Shown here one piece after another: positions 1 through 5,286 of a stretch of 5,286 nt of DNA. Both the position numbers and the translations under genes were made by a program. The stretch lies in the NCBI GenBank assembly GCA_902494595.1, contig CABUTY010000120.1, forward strand, positions 1-5,286. The letters run 5' to 3'. Origin of the DNA: an uncultured Porphyromonadaceae bacterium. Lineage in GTDB: Bacteria > Bacteroidota > Bacteroidia > Bacteroidales > Muribaculaceae. Each line of letters begins with the position of its first letter. Positions within the stretch are counted from its first letter, which is position 1. Below the pieces are notes generated by a model. The model was not told the DNA's origin and did not search any database. It saw nothing but the letters and a program-made list of their open reading frames with translations.

Positions 1-171
1 AAGTTCCCAGTCGCCAAACGTCTGGCCTATCACAGAATCTATGGCCTCGGAGATGTAATCTTCAACATTGTAAGCAGGCATAACCACTGAGATGGCCGGC
101 CTGCCGACAAGCCGTTCCCCCGTGTGCATGCCGTTATAGGTATCAATACCTATATTAATATCCTCAGCCAT
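1..171 (-). CDS. Family 2 glycosyltransferase, N-terminal fragment (runs off left edge)
   Basis: Only the first 57 codons are present; the reading frame is open to base 1. The translation contains the classic GT2 opening strand [11 protein letters not shown] (about residues 25-35), then an [20 protein letters not shown] helix and strand (42-57), which in GT-A fold enzymes precedes the first nucleotide-sugar-binding aspartates. The DXD motif and acceptor domain lie outside the window, so the sugar donor and product are unknown; a role in envelope polysaccharide synthesis is inference. The start is uncertain. ATG at 171 is preceded by AAGGA about 12 nt upstream, but codons 1-14 are AT-rich and carry a perfect inverted repeat, and the domain could equally start at the ATG at 129 (residue 15). 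The gene lies 18 nt behind the U-tract of the rpmH terminator, with no recognisable promoter of its own. Confidence 0.85.
   Translation of the reverse strand, partial: MAEDINIGIDTYNGMHTGERLVGRPAISVVMPAYNVEDYISEAIDSVIGQTFGDWEL
135..154. repeat. Perfect 9-bp inverted repeat at the 5' end of the GT2 gene
   Basis: TATAGGTAT (135-143) and ATACCTATA (146-154) are exact reverse complements separated by CA. An adjacent AT palindrome, ATATTAATAT, spans 152-161. If translation starts at 171 the dyad encodes residues 6-12. If the true start is the ATG at 129, the dyad lies 5 nt upstream of it in the leader, where it could be an operator or an RNA hairpin over the ribosome entry site. A function is inference; the symmetry is seen directly. 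Confidence 0.45.
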
Positions 172-188
172 AAAAGAGCACGTTCCTT

Positions 189-220
189 AAAAAAAAAGCC
201 CTGTCGTGGAGACAGAGCTT
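189..220 (-). terminator. Rho-independent terminator after rpmH
   Basis: Read on the minus strand, AAGCTCTGTC (220-211) pairs with GACAGGGCTT (205-196) across a 5-nt loop, giving ten positions with one A-C mismatch. It is followed by an uninterrupted run of nine U residues (197-189, the first two shared with the stem). This is a textbook intrinsic terminator, 36 nt past the rpmH stop codon. Because the next gene in the same direction starts only 18 nt beyond the U-run, the hairpin may also set how much transcript reaches that gene. Confidence 0.85.
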
Positions 221-256
221 GAATTTCCTTGAAGATGCCTCAGCAAGAGCTAACTC

Positions 257-412
257 TTACTTGCCGGCGATGTTTTCAGAAACAGTCAGGGAGTGACGGC
301 CTTTGGCGCGACGGGCGGCAAGTACCTTGCGACCGCTCTTCGTGGCCATTCTCAGACGGAATCCATGCTTGTTAACTCTCCTGCGGTTCGAGGGTTGAAA
401 AGTCCTTTTCAT
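257..412 (-). CDS. rpmH: 50S ribosomal protein L34
   Basis: This 51-residue, strongly basic protein begins [12 protein letters not shown] and continues with the L34 signature [11 protein letters not shown], then [16 protein letters not shown]. That pattern of Arg/Lys clusters is nearly invariant in bacterial L34, a small protein of the large ribosomal subunit that lies against 23S rRNA. Its length is normal for the family, with a short Bacteroidetes-style tail (TVSENIAGK). The ATG at 412 is the only sensible start; its leader is A-rich and lacks a Shine-Dalgarno sequence. A sigma-ABfr-type promoter at 469-500 and a strong terminator at 189-220 bracket it, so it is probably transcribed mainly as a monocistronic unit. 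In many bacteria rpmH sits beside dnaA and rnpA; here it is divergent from efp. Confidence 0.98.
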   Translation of the reverse strand: MKRTFQPSNRRRVNKHGFRLRMATKSGRKVLAARRAKGRHSLTVSENIAGK

Positions 413-468
413 CTTATTTGTGGTATTTATTTTACGTAGGCAAAACCGCTCTTGGCGGCAATCGGTTG

Positions 469-500
469 CAAAATTAGCAAATTTTTGCGACTCTCACAAA
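469..500 (-). promoter_or_regulatory. Bacteroidetes-type promoter for rpmH
   Basis: On the minus strand TTTG (500-497) is followed, after exactly 20 nt, by TAATTTTG (476-469). This matches the Bacteroidetes primary sigma consensus TTTG / TAnnTTTG. Transcription would start near 462, leaving an A-rich leader of about 50 nt before the rpmH ATG. A transcription start has not been shown; the call rests on motif and spacing. Confidence 0.75.
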
Positions 501-571
501 TCCCGACTGATTTTCATCCACGATTATTCCCTCATAACCCCTCTTTTCACCATGTTTTCACCTTTGCCCCG

Positions 572-603
572 TTTGCACATCTTACGGAATTTTACTAATT
601 TTG
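572..603 (+). promoter_or_regulatory. Bacteroidetes-type promoter for efp
   Basis: TTTG at 572-575 and TAATTTTG at 596-603 are 20 nt apart, which fits the sigma-ABfr consensus; the -7 octamer is identical to that of the divergent rpmH promoter. Predicted transcription starts near 610, giving a short A-rich leader of about 36 nt without a Shine-Dalgarno sequence, as is usual for highly translated Bacteroidetes genes. It probably also drives the glycosyltransferase and radC downstream. Confidence 0.78.
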
Positions 604-645
604 CAGCGATAAACCGAAAACATCAATTAAAAAGCTAAACATACA

Positions 646-1212
646 ATGATGAACGCTCAAGACATCAAGAACGGGTCGTGCATCCGTCTTGATGGCCGTC
701 TTTATTTCTGTGTAGAATTTCTGCATGTAAAGCCCGGCAAGGGTAATACCTTCATGCGCACCAAGCTCAAGGATGTTGTTGACGGCCGCGTGATAGAACG
801 CCGCTTCAACATCGGCGAGAAACTCGAGGATGTACGCGTGGAACGCCGTCCCTACCAGTTCCTCTACACAGAGGGCGAGGACGACATCTTCATGGACAAC
901 GAGACTTTCGACCAGATACCCATCAGCAAAGAGCTGGTTACCGGCGCTGCCTATATGAAGGAAGGCGACACCGTGGAAGTGGTGCGCGACGCCTCCACCA
1001 ACACCGTGCTCTACGCCGAGATGCCGCTGAAGACCATCCTCAAGATCACGTATACAGAGCCTGGGCTCAAGGGCGACACCGCCACCAACACCCTCAAGCC
1101 CGCAACCGTCGAGACCGGCGCCACTGTCAAAGTGCCCCTCTTCATCAACGAAGGCGAACTCATAGAGGTTGACACCCGCGACGGCAGCTATGTGGGCCGC
1201 GTTAAAGCCTGA
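646..1212 (+). CDS. efp: Translation elongation factor P
   Basis: The 188-residue product has the normal EF-P length and three-barrel layout: a KOW-like N-terminal domain (about 1-64), a central OB domain (about 65-127) and a C-terminal OB domain (about 130-188). EF-P binds between the ribosomal P and E sites and helps the ribosome form Pro-Pro bonds. The loop that reaches the peptidyl-transferase centre reads KPGKGNTF, with Lys32 at the tip where E. coli has the modified Lys34. The C-terminal signature is clear ([17 protein letters not shown], then VPLFINEGE), and the protein ends [13 protein letters not shown] as in Bacteroides EF-P. Two ATG codons are adjacent (646, 649); the first matches the usual start, which places a residue before NAQDIKNG. 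No EpmA, EpmB or other modification enzyme is encoded in this window. Confidence 0.98.
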   Translation: MMNAQDIKNGSCIRLDGRLYFCVEFLHVKPGKGNTFMRTKLKDVVDGRVIERRFNIGEKLEDVRVERRPYQFLYTEGEDDIFMDNETFDQIPISKELVTGAAYMKEGDTVEVVRDASTNTVLYAEMPLKTILKITYTEPGLKGDTATNTLKPATVETGATVKVPLFINEGELIEVDTRDGSYVGRVKA

Positions 1213-1248
1213 CACCTCTGTCTGACAATACAAAAACAGCCGTTGCCC

Positions 1249-2298
1249 ATGGCCGATAATGCTTCAAATATCCTCTTCTCTATTATCGTGCCGGTCTATA
1301 ACAGGCCCGACGAAGTGGCAGACCTGCTGCGCAGTCTCGAGGCTCAGACCGACAACGGTTTTGAAATCGTAATCGTCGAGGATGGCTCCACCATCCCCTG
1401 CCTCGATTACGACCTCTCACACGATGGAACCATGAAGGCGAAGGGTCACCCGGCCCTCCGCCTTCAGTATTTCCATAAAGAGAACGAAGGCCGCAGCATA
1501 GCCCGCAACTATGGTCTGGAACATGCCCGCGGCGACTTCTTCATCTTTGTCGACTCCGACTGCATCCTCCCTCCCGACTATATAGCCACATTGCGCAGGT
1601 GTCTAGCTACCCGTCCCGCCGACTGCTTCGGCGGCCCCGACGCGGCACATGAGTCTTTCTCCGACACTCAGAAGGCCATAAACTACGCCATGACCTCTTT
1701 CCTTACCACCGGCGGTATCCGCGGCGGTAAGGTGTCAATGGAGAAATTCACCCCACGCACCTTCAACATGGGCTTCTCCCGCAAAGTATGGGAAAAGACT
1801 GGCGGTTTCCGCGAGATGTTCAGCGAAGACATCGACATGAGCACCCGCATACGCCTGGCAGGATTCTTCATAACGCTCTACCCGGAGGTAAGGGTATTTC
1901 ACAAGCGCCGTGTGGACTTCCGCAAATTCTGGAAGCAGGTACACGTGTTCGGCATGTCGCGCATCACTCTCGAGCTGCTTTATCCCGGCTCCATGAAGCT
2001 TGTGCACTGGTTGCCGGCAATATTCACCATAAGTGCCTTTGGGCTCATAATAGGCAGCATATGGTGCCGCTGGCTCCTGATTCCGCTCACACTGTACATC
2101 ATTGCCCTCTGGATTGGCGGCCTTATCGAAAACCGGTCGCTCAAGATAGCCACTATGGGAGTCGCCGCCGCAATGGTGCAGCTCACCGGTTACGGCACGG
2201 GGTTCATAAAGGCATATACCGACAAGATTATCCTTGGACATGGCCGCGACCAGGCTAAGGAAATAGAGATACGCAAAGGCAAGAACGAAGGTCTCTGA
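1249..2298 (+). CDS. Membrane-associated family 2 glycosyltransferase
   Basis: This is a GT-A fold enzyme of 349 residues counted from ATG 1249; a TTG at 1243 would add two residues and is less likely. The GT2 hallmarks appear in order: FSIIVPVYNRP (10-20), the donor-binding acidic pair ED at 44-45, RNYGLEHARGDFFIFVDSD with the metal-binding DSD at 102-104, NMGFSRKVWEKTGGF (173-187), and SEDIDMSTRIR with the catalytic-base region ED at 193-194. After HKRR (218-221) come three hydrophobic segments, roughly 252-272, 274-291 and 298-318, and then a charged cytoplasmic-type tail. It should therefore use nucleotide-sugars at the inner face of the cytoplasmic membrane. The donor, acceptor and product are not predictable; a lipid-linked or envelope glycan is inference. 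It starts 36 nt after efp and ends 10 nt before radC, with no promoter or terminator visible at either junction. Confidence 0.93.
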   Translation: MADNASNILFSIIVPVYNRPDEVADLLRSLEAQTDNGFEIVIVEDGSTIPCLDYDLSHDGTMKAKGHPALRLQYFHKENEGRSIARNYGLEHARGDFFIFVDSDCILPPDYIATLRRCLATRPADCFGGPDAAHESFSDTQKAINYAMTSFLTTGGIRGGKVSMEKFTPRTFNMGFSRKVWEKTGGFREMFSEDIDMSTRIRLAGFFITLYPEVRVFHKRRVDFRKFWKQVHVFGMSRITLELLYPGSMKLVHWLPAIFTISAFGLIIGSIWCRWLLIPLTLYIIALWIGGLIENRSLKIATMGVAAAMVQLTGYGTGFIKAYTDKIILGHGRDQAKEIEIRKGKNEGL

Positions 2299-2308
2299 CA
2301 CTATTCTT

Positions 2309-3019
2309 ATGGGAGAGTTCGGGCAAGAGAATGCCAAGCCGCTGACTGTCAAGGATTTCAACAAAGAGGAACAGCCGCGCGAAAAGGCAGGGAAATATGG
2401 TCTTCAGGCACTGAGCAACGCCGAGCTACTGGCCATAGTGCTGCGAACCGGGCAGCCTGGTCTCCCCGTGACCCGCATAGCCGCCGAACTCATGCAGAGC
2501 CGTCAGAACAAATTCACCCTTCTTGAAAGGATGTCAGACGACGAACTCAAGAGCATTCCAGGCATTGGCCCGGTAAAGGTGCTGGAAATACGCACCATGC
2601 TCGAGATCATGCGACGATATACGCGAGAAAACCTCAGCGACCTTACTCAGTTCAAATCTTCTGAAGAAATCTACAACTTCATGCGCTTCCGCATCGCCAA
2701 TCTTGACCATGAGCAGATGTGGGCACTCTTCCTCAACAACAGCAACCGGCTCATAGGTGAGATGAAGATTTCAGAAGGAAGCGCCACGGCCACCATATTC
2801 GACATCAAGAAAGTTCTGCGCCAGGCACTCGCCATAAATGCGCAGGCCATAATTCTATGCCACAACCATCCCTCGGGAATATGCCGCCCTTCGGGACCCG
2901 ACCAGCAGATTACCAACAAATTCGGAGAAGCCTGCAAGACTCTCGAGTTCCGTTTCCTTGACCATCTCATCGTCACCGTGAACGGTTTCTATTCCTTTCA
3001 CGACAACGGGAATATGTAA
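2309..3019 (+). CDS. radC: RadC-family JAMM/MPN+ protein
   Basis: The 236-residue protein has the full RadC (DUF2466/YicR) architecture. An N-terminal segment with PREK (23-26) and ALSNAELLAIVLRTG (34-48) leads into a helix-hairpin-helix motif, SIPGIGPVKVLEI (82-94), that would bind DNA backbone. The C-terminal JAB/MPN+ domain carries the zinc motif HNHPSG...S..D (His185, His187, Ser195, Asp198), with Glu151 as the likely catalytic partner, followed by DHLIVTVNGFYSF. All metal ligands are present, so it should be catalytically competent. The cellular function of the family is unsettled: the E. coli radC102 repair phenotype that named it was later traced to recG. The start is ATG 2309, 10 nt after the glycosyltransferase stop, which suggests translational coupling. 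No Shine-Dalgarno sequence is evident. It is the last gene of the plus-strand unit. Confidence 0.96.
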   Translation: MGEFGQENAKPLTVKDFNKEEQPREKAGKYGLQALSNAELLAIVLRTGQPGLPVTRIAAELMQSRQNKFTLLERMSDDELKSIPGIGPVKVLEIRTMLEIMRRYTRENLSDLTQFKSSEEIYNFMRFRIANLDHEQMWALFLNNSNRLIGEMKISEGSATATIFDIKKVLRQALAINAQAIILCHNHPSGICRPSGPDQQITNKFGEACKTLEFRFLDHLIVTVNGFYSFHDNGNM

Positions 3020-3020
3020 A

Positions 3021-3043
3021 GAACCCGAATCTACGGGATATTC
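3021..3043. terminator. Weak hairpin in the convergent radC/GH3 junction
   Basis: CCCG (3024-3027) pairs with CGGG (3034-3037) across a 6-nt loop; GAA/TTC flank it with a 3-nt bulge. Read on the minus strand it is followed by TTCTTT, a partial U-tract that could help end the GH3 transcript. The plus-strand side has only a poor T-run. An alternative outer pairing, GAATAT (3010-3015) with ATATTC (3038-3043), overlaps the end of radC. The stem is short, so this is tentative. Confidence 0.35.
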
Positions 3044-4240
3044 TTATCTGCCGGACAGGCGCGAAGCGATGGAGTCAGTGGCCTTTACGCGTATAGGGGC
3101 AAGAGATTCCGACTCTGTCTGCCTGTAAAGGAGCTTATAGAAGAGTATTCTGGCCACATGCCGGCGCAGCTGTTCCATCGTCAGTCTCCCTTCACGCACG
3201 GCATTGATGACATTCGAAATTTCTCTGTCGGTATCGGCCGGAGCGAGCACAATGTCGGCGCCGGCGGCCAAGGCTTTGTCGGCGCCATAACCTTCGGCAC
3301 CCCCCATATTGAGAGCATCGGTCAGGACGAGCCCGTCGAAGCGGAGGTCGCCGCGGAGGAGATCGCCGATAACGGTCGGAGACACCGCCGCCGGGAGCAT
3401 CCGCGAGTCGATGGCAGGCACTGCAAGATGCCCCGCCATAACCGCCGGCATACCTGCCTCAGTCCACGCCCGGAAGGGAACAAGATCCACCGTGTCGAGC
3501 CGCTGGAGACTGGCCATGACCATTCCCTTGCCATGATGTGAATCGGTGCCTACACAGCCATGTCCCGGGAAATGCTTTGCCACGGCCACCACATTGCCGT
3601 CGTGCAATCCGCGACCATAGGCAAGCCCCAGCTCAGAGACGCGCCGAGGGTCGCCGCCAAGACTCCTCATTCCTATGAACGTATTGCTGTCGCTGACATC
3701 CAGCACCGGACCCAGCACCATATCTATGCCTATCTGGCGGCATTCCCGCGCCACCTCACGGCCATACTCATACATCAGCTGGTCTTCCACCTTAGGCGAC
3801 AGCCTTCCGTTGGCAGGAAATGCCGGAGCATCCTCAAGCCGCATATGAAGACCCCATTCGGCATCTATAGCCATGAAAGGGGGCACACGCGAGATCTGCG
3901 ACAGAGTGTCGGCGATATGCGCGGCCGCCGACGTGTTTCCCTTCAGCAGTATTATACCCCCCACTCCTCTTTCGGCATATCCGGCAAGTTGCCTCATGGT
4001 CCATACATCGTCGACGGCATATACCGCCGGCATGAGTGTCTGCGCCGCCAATGCCGCCGTATCCATGGTCATGGCCATAGAGTCGGCCCACTGCCGCGTG
4101 GCCGCCGTTATATCCGATTTCTCAACCTCCGCCTTCCAGCTGGCCACCACTCGTCGCTCTCCATCACTAACGCATGAGGCCGTCGCGACTGCCAACAGCG
4201 TCACGACGACCTCAATCATTATTTTCCGGGCTTCTTTCAT
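3044..4240 (-). CDS. GH3 beta-N-acetylhexosaminidase-like lipoprotein (NagZ-type)
   Basis: This 398-residue glycoside hydrolase family 3 protein consists of a single TIM-barrel catalytic domain, as in NagZ. Motifs in order are: PFMAIDAEWGLHMRLEDAP (121-139, substrate-pocket strand), GPVLDV (177-182), AKHFPGHG (221-228) followed by DSHHG (233-237) with the NagZ-type acid/base Asp-His dyad at 233/235, VMAGHLAVPAID (267-278), and the nucleophile strand LVLTDALNMGG with Asp308. These predict retaining hydrolysis of terminal beta-N-acetylhexosamine, for example from muropeptides or host and dietary glycans. Unlike cytoplasmic NagZ, the N terminus has basic residues, a hydrophobic stretch (8-20) and a lipobox-like TASC with Cys23, so the protein should be a lipoprotein. 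ATG at 4240 keeps the basic n-region; Met8 is a weaker alternative start. It lies 30 nt after the nucleotidase gene on the same strand, probably in one operon. The exact substrate is unproven. Confidence 0.9.
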   Translation of the reverse strand: MKEARKIMIEVVVTLLAVATASCVSDGERRVVASWKAEVEKSDITAATRQWADSMAMTMDTAALAAQTLMPAVYAVDDVWTMRQLAGYAERGVGGIILLKGNTSAAAHIADTLSQISRVPPFMAIDAEWGLHMRLEDAPAFPANGRLSPKVEDQLMYEYGREVARECRQIGIDMVLGPVLDVSDSNTFIGMRSLGGDPRRVSELGLAYGRGLHDGNVVAVAKHFPGHGCVGTDSHHGKGMVMASLQRLDTVDLVPFRAWTEAGMPAVMAGHLAVPAIDSRMLPAAVSPTVIGDLLRGDLRFDGLVLTDALNMGGAEGYGADKALAAGADIVLAPADTDREISNVINAVREGRLTMEQLRRHVARILFYKLLYRQTESESLAPIRVKATDSIASRLSGR

Positions 4241-4270
4241 CGCCCTTGGTTTGTTATTGAAGCTGCTACT

Positions 4271-5286
4271 TCATTGTTTCAAAGTGCGGTAATCTCTAAG
4301 GAAACGGGGTGCCGTATCCGGACTCACAGGTATCCCCATCCGTGCCGTGTGCGCCATATATTGCAGCACACGGCAACCAAGTTCCTGACTGTCAACCCAT
4401 AGTTTCTCATGATTGGCCATGGGGGTCATGTCATCGTTGCCCTCTGCTATGTAGTCAATGGTCAGCACGGTATACTCCCTGTCGGGGTCCATGGCATTGC
4501 CGTTGAAGGTCACGCCGGTCATCTTTCCGTCAGCATCAGTGAGCACCCTTATCTCATCGCTGACGCTCTCGCCTCCCTTGGGAGCTACAATACCGAACGT
4601 CTTGATAAGGTCGCTCCCCTTGATGCTTATGAGCATCATCCTGTTGCTGAAAGGGAACATGCTGAGAATCAGTCCCTCGCTGACCATACCCTCGGGCATT
4701 GGCTGGCGGATGCCTCCCACATTCATAAGAGCGAAGTCTACAGTAGGTATCTCACGGCCGACACTGCGCAGACTGTCGGCTATTTGCATGCCGACCCACA
4801 TCCCCATGTCGGCGGTCCAGTTGGCCAAAGCCCCGGTGGCGACTCCGTTGCGACAGGCGGCAAGACTGTAGCCCACCTCCACATTGTTCACACTGTCAAC
4901 CTTGGCGCGGTAAGGTGCCATAAAATCTATGATTTCCTTATTGTAAGCCGACGGGCTGAACCTGTCGGTGACCGGTATGTACTCATACACGAACTTACGG
5001 TCGGCCAGACGGTCGAGGTCGATGTTGATATACCCTACATTCCGGCCATACTTTCCAGTCTGCGTCACGAGCACCGGCTTGCCGTCGGCATTACTGATCC
5101 AGCAGGGAGTAGCGTCGGGATGTCCCGGGTCGACAAACGTATGCGAATGGCCGCCGATAATTATGTCGATGTTACGCGACTGCTGCGCCATGCGCACGTC
5201 ATCCTCCTTGTCGGGGTCTGTCTTATAGCCTATGTGCGACACTGCCTCCACGAGGTCGCAATGCTCCCGATTCTTGAGATTATCGG
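4271..5286 (-). CDS. 5'-nucleotidase/metallophosphoesterase, 5' end beyond right edge
   Basis: The frame is open from the stop at 4271 to the window edge, giving 337 codons of the C-terminal part. The GTG at 5249-5251 is an internal Val, because in-frame sequence continues upstream as DNLKNREHCDL. SHIGY (fragment residues 16-20) and GGHSHTF (44-50) are the last two metal-site blocks of the calcineurin-like phosphoesterase domain. VTQTGKYGRNVG (73-84) closes that domain. From about residue 137 follows the 5'-nucleotidase C-terminal substrate domain, with DFALMNVGGIR (183-193), EGLILSMFPFSNRMMLISIKGSDL (203-226) and DYIAEGNDDM (277-286). Family members dephosphorylate nucleotides, or related sugar phosphates and cyclic nucleotides, outside the cytoplasm. 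The secretion signal would lie outside the window. Both domains are in one polypeptide here. It is followed after 30 nt by the GH3 gene, a probable operon partner. Confidence 0.92.
   Translation of the reverse strand, partial: DNLKNREHCDLVEAVSHIGYKTDPDKEDDVRMAQQSRNIDIIIGGHSHTFVDPGHPDATPCWISNADGKPVLVTQTGKYGRNVGYINIDLDRLADRKFVYEYIPVTDRFSPSAYNKEIIDFMAPYRAKVDSVNNVEVGYSLAACRNGVATGALANWTADMGMWVGMQIADSLRSVGREIPTVDFALMNVGGIRQPMPEGMVSEGLILSMFPFSNRMMLISIKGSDLIKTFGIVAPKGGESVSDEIRVLTDADGKMTGVTFNGNAMDPDREYTVLTIDYIAEGNDDMTPMANHEKLWVDSQELGCRVLQYMAHTARMGIPVSPDTAPRFLRDYRTLKQ

Larger units (their letters stand above)
413..645. other. Divergent rpmH/efp intergenic control region
   Basis: This 233-bp AT-rich stretch separates two outward-facing translation genes and contains one promoter for each (469-500 minus, 572-603 plus). 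Between the two -33 elements lies about 70 bp (501-571), pyrimidine-rich on the plus strand, with no clear motif, gene or RNA. Close to the rpmH -7 element, GCAAAA (468-473) is mirrored by TTTTGC (483-488) and GCAAA (477-481) by TTTGC (484-488); these could be operator symmetry or chance in AT-rich DNA. A weak CCGC/GCGG hairpin occurs around 446-458 in the rpmH leader. I see no credible small gene. Confidence 0.7.

Noticed and set aside
245..258. AAGAG-CTAA-CTCTT inverted repeat at the rpmH stop codon
   Set aside because: A 5-bp stem without a following U-tract; the stronger hairpin at 189-220 is the terminator.
420..638. 72-codon plus-strand open frame in the rpmH/efp intergenic region
   Set aside because: It starts at a GTG, covers both promoters, has no recognisable protein features and uses codons unlike neighbouring genes; the promoter interpretation explains the region better.
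595..1233. 212-codon minus-strand frame antisense to efp
   Set aside because: It is an exact shadow of efp, whose identity is certain; it arises from GC-rich third positions and overlaps the efp promoter.
1243..1248. TTG start for the plus-strand glycosyltransferase
   Set aside because: An ATG lies two codons downstream with no ribosome-binding site favouring the TTG; TTG starts are uncommon.
1735..2364. 209-codon minus-strand frame antisense to the second glycosyltransferase
   Set aside because: It overlaps a clear GT2 gene and the start of radC and has no domain-like pattern; it is a composition artefact.
3560..4177. 205-codon plus-strand frame antisense to the GH3 gene
   Set aside because: The opposite strand encodes full GH3 motifs, while this frame is rich in His, Arg and Pro with no recognisable domain.
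5249..5251. GTG as the start of the nucleotidase gene
   Set aside because: The same frame is open to the window edge and continues family-like sequence (LKNREHCDLVEAVSHIGY), and most of the phosphoesterase domain must lie upstream.

Overview
The window reads as chromosomal DNA of a Bacteroidales bacterium, possibly of the Muribaculaceae type (the family is inference). The evidence is threefold. The rpmH and efp products look like the Bacteroidetes forms of L34 and EF-P. Two promoters match the Bacteroidetes sigma-ABfr consensus (TTTG, about 20 nt, TAnnTTTG). Start codons follow A-rich leaders with little or no Shine-Dalgarno sequence. Coding sequence is GC-rich and the main intergenic region is AT-rich. 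I see no tRNA, rRNA, CRISPR array, insertion sequence or phage gene.

Layout, left to right. (1) Minus strand, 1-412: the first 57 codons of a family 2 glycosyltransferase that leaves the window at base 1, preceded by a strong intrinsic terminator and then by rpmH (ribosomal protein L34). (2) 413-645: a divergent regulatory region with one promoter for rpmH and one for efp, both with a 20-nt spacer. (3) Plus strand, 646-3019: efp (elongation factor P), a membrane-anchored GT2 glycosyltransferase and a RadC-family JAMM protein. Gaps are short (36 and 10 nt) and no internal promoter is recognisable, so one transcription unit is likely. (4) 3020-3043: a very short convergent junction with a weak hairpin. 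(5) Minus strand, 3044 to the right edge: a 5'-nucleotidase-type metallophosphoesterase (5' part missing) followed 30 nt downstream by a GH3 beta-N-acetylhexosaminidase-like lipoprotein.

How the genes relate. rpmH and efp are both translation genes and share one control region. The glycosyltransferases on either side probably build envelope glycans; their substrates cannot be read from sequence. The right-hand pair looks like an extracytoplasmic hydrolase operon, one enzyme for phosphorylated nucleosides or related phosphate esters and one for N-acetylhexosamine-containing glycans or muropeptides. That would fit salvage or envelope turnover (inference).

I found no convincing undescribed system. 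The points most worth a second look are the NagZ-like GH3 carrying a lipoprotein signal and paired with the nucleotidase, the glycosyltransferase placed directly behind the rpmH terminator without a visible promoter, and a perfect 9-bp inverted repeat that overlaps its uncertain start.
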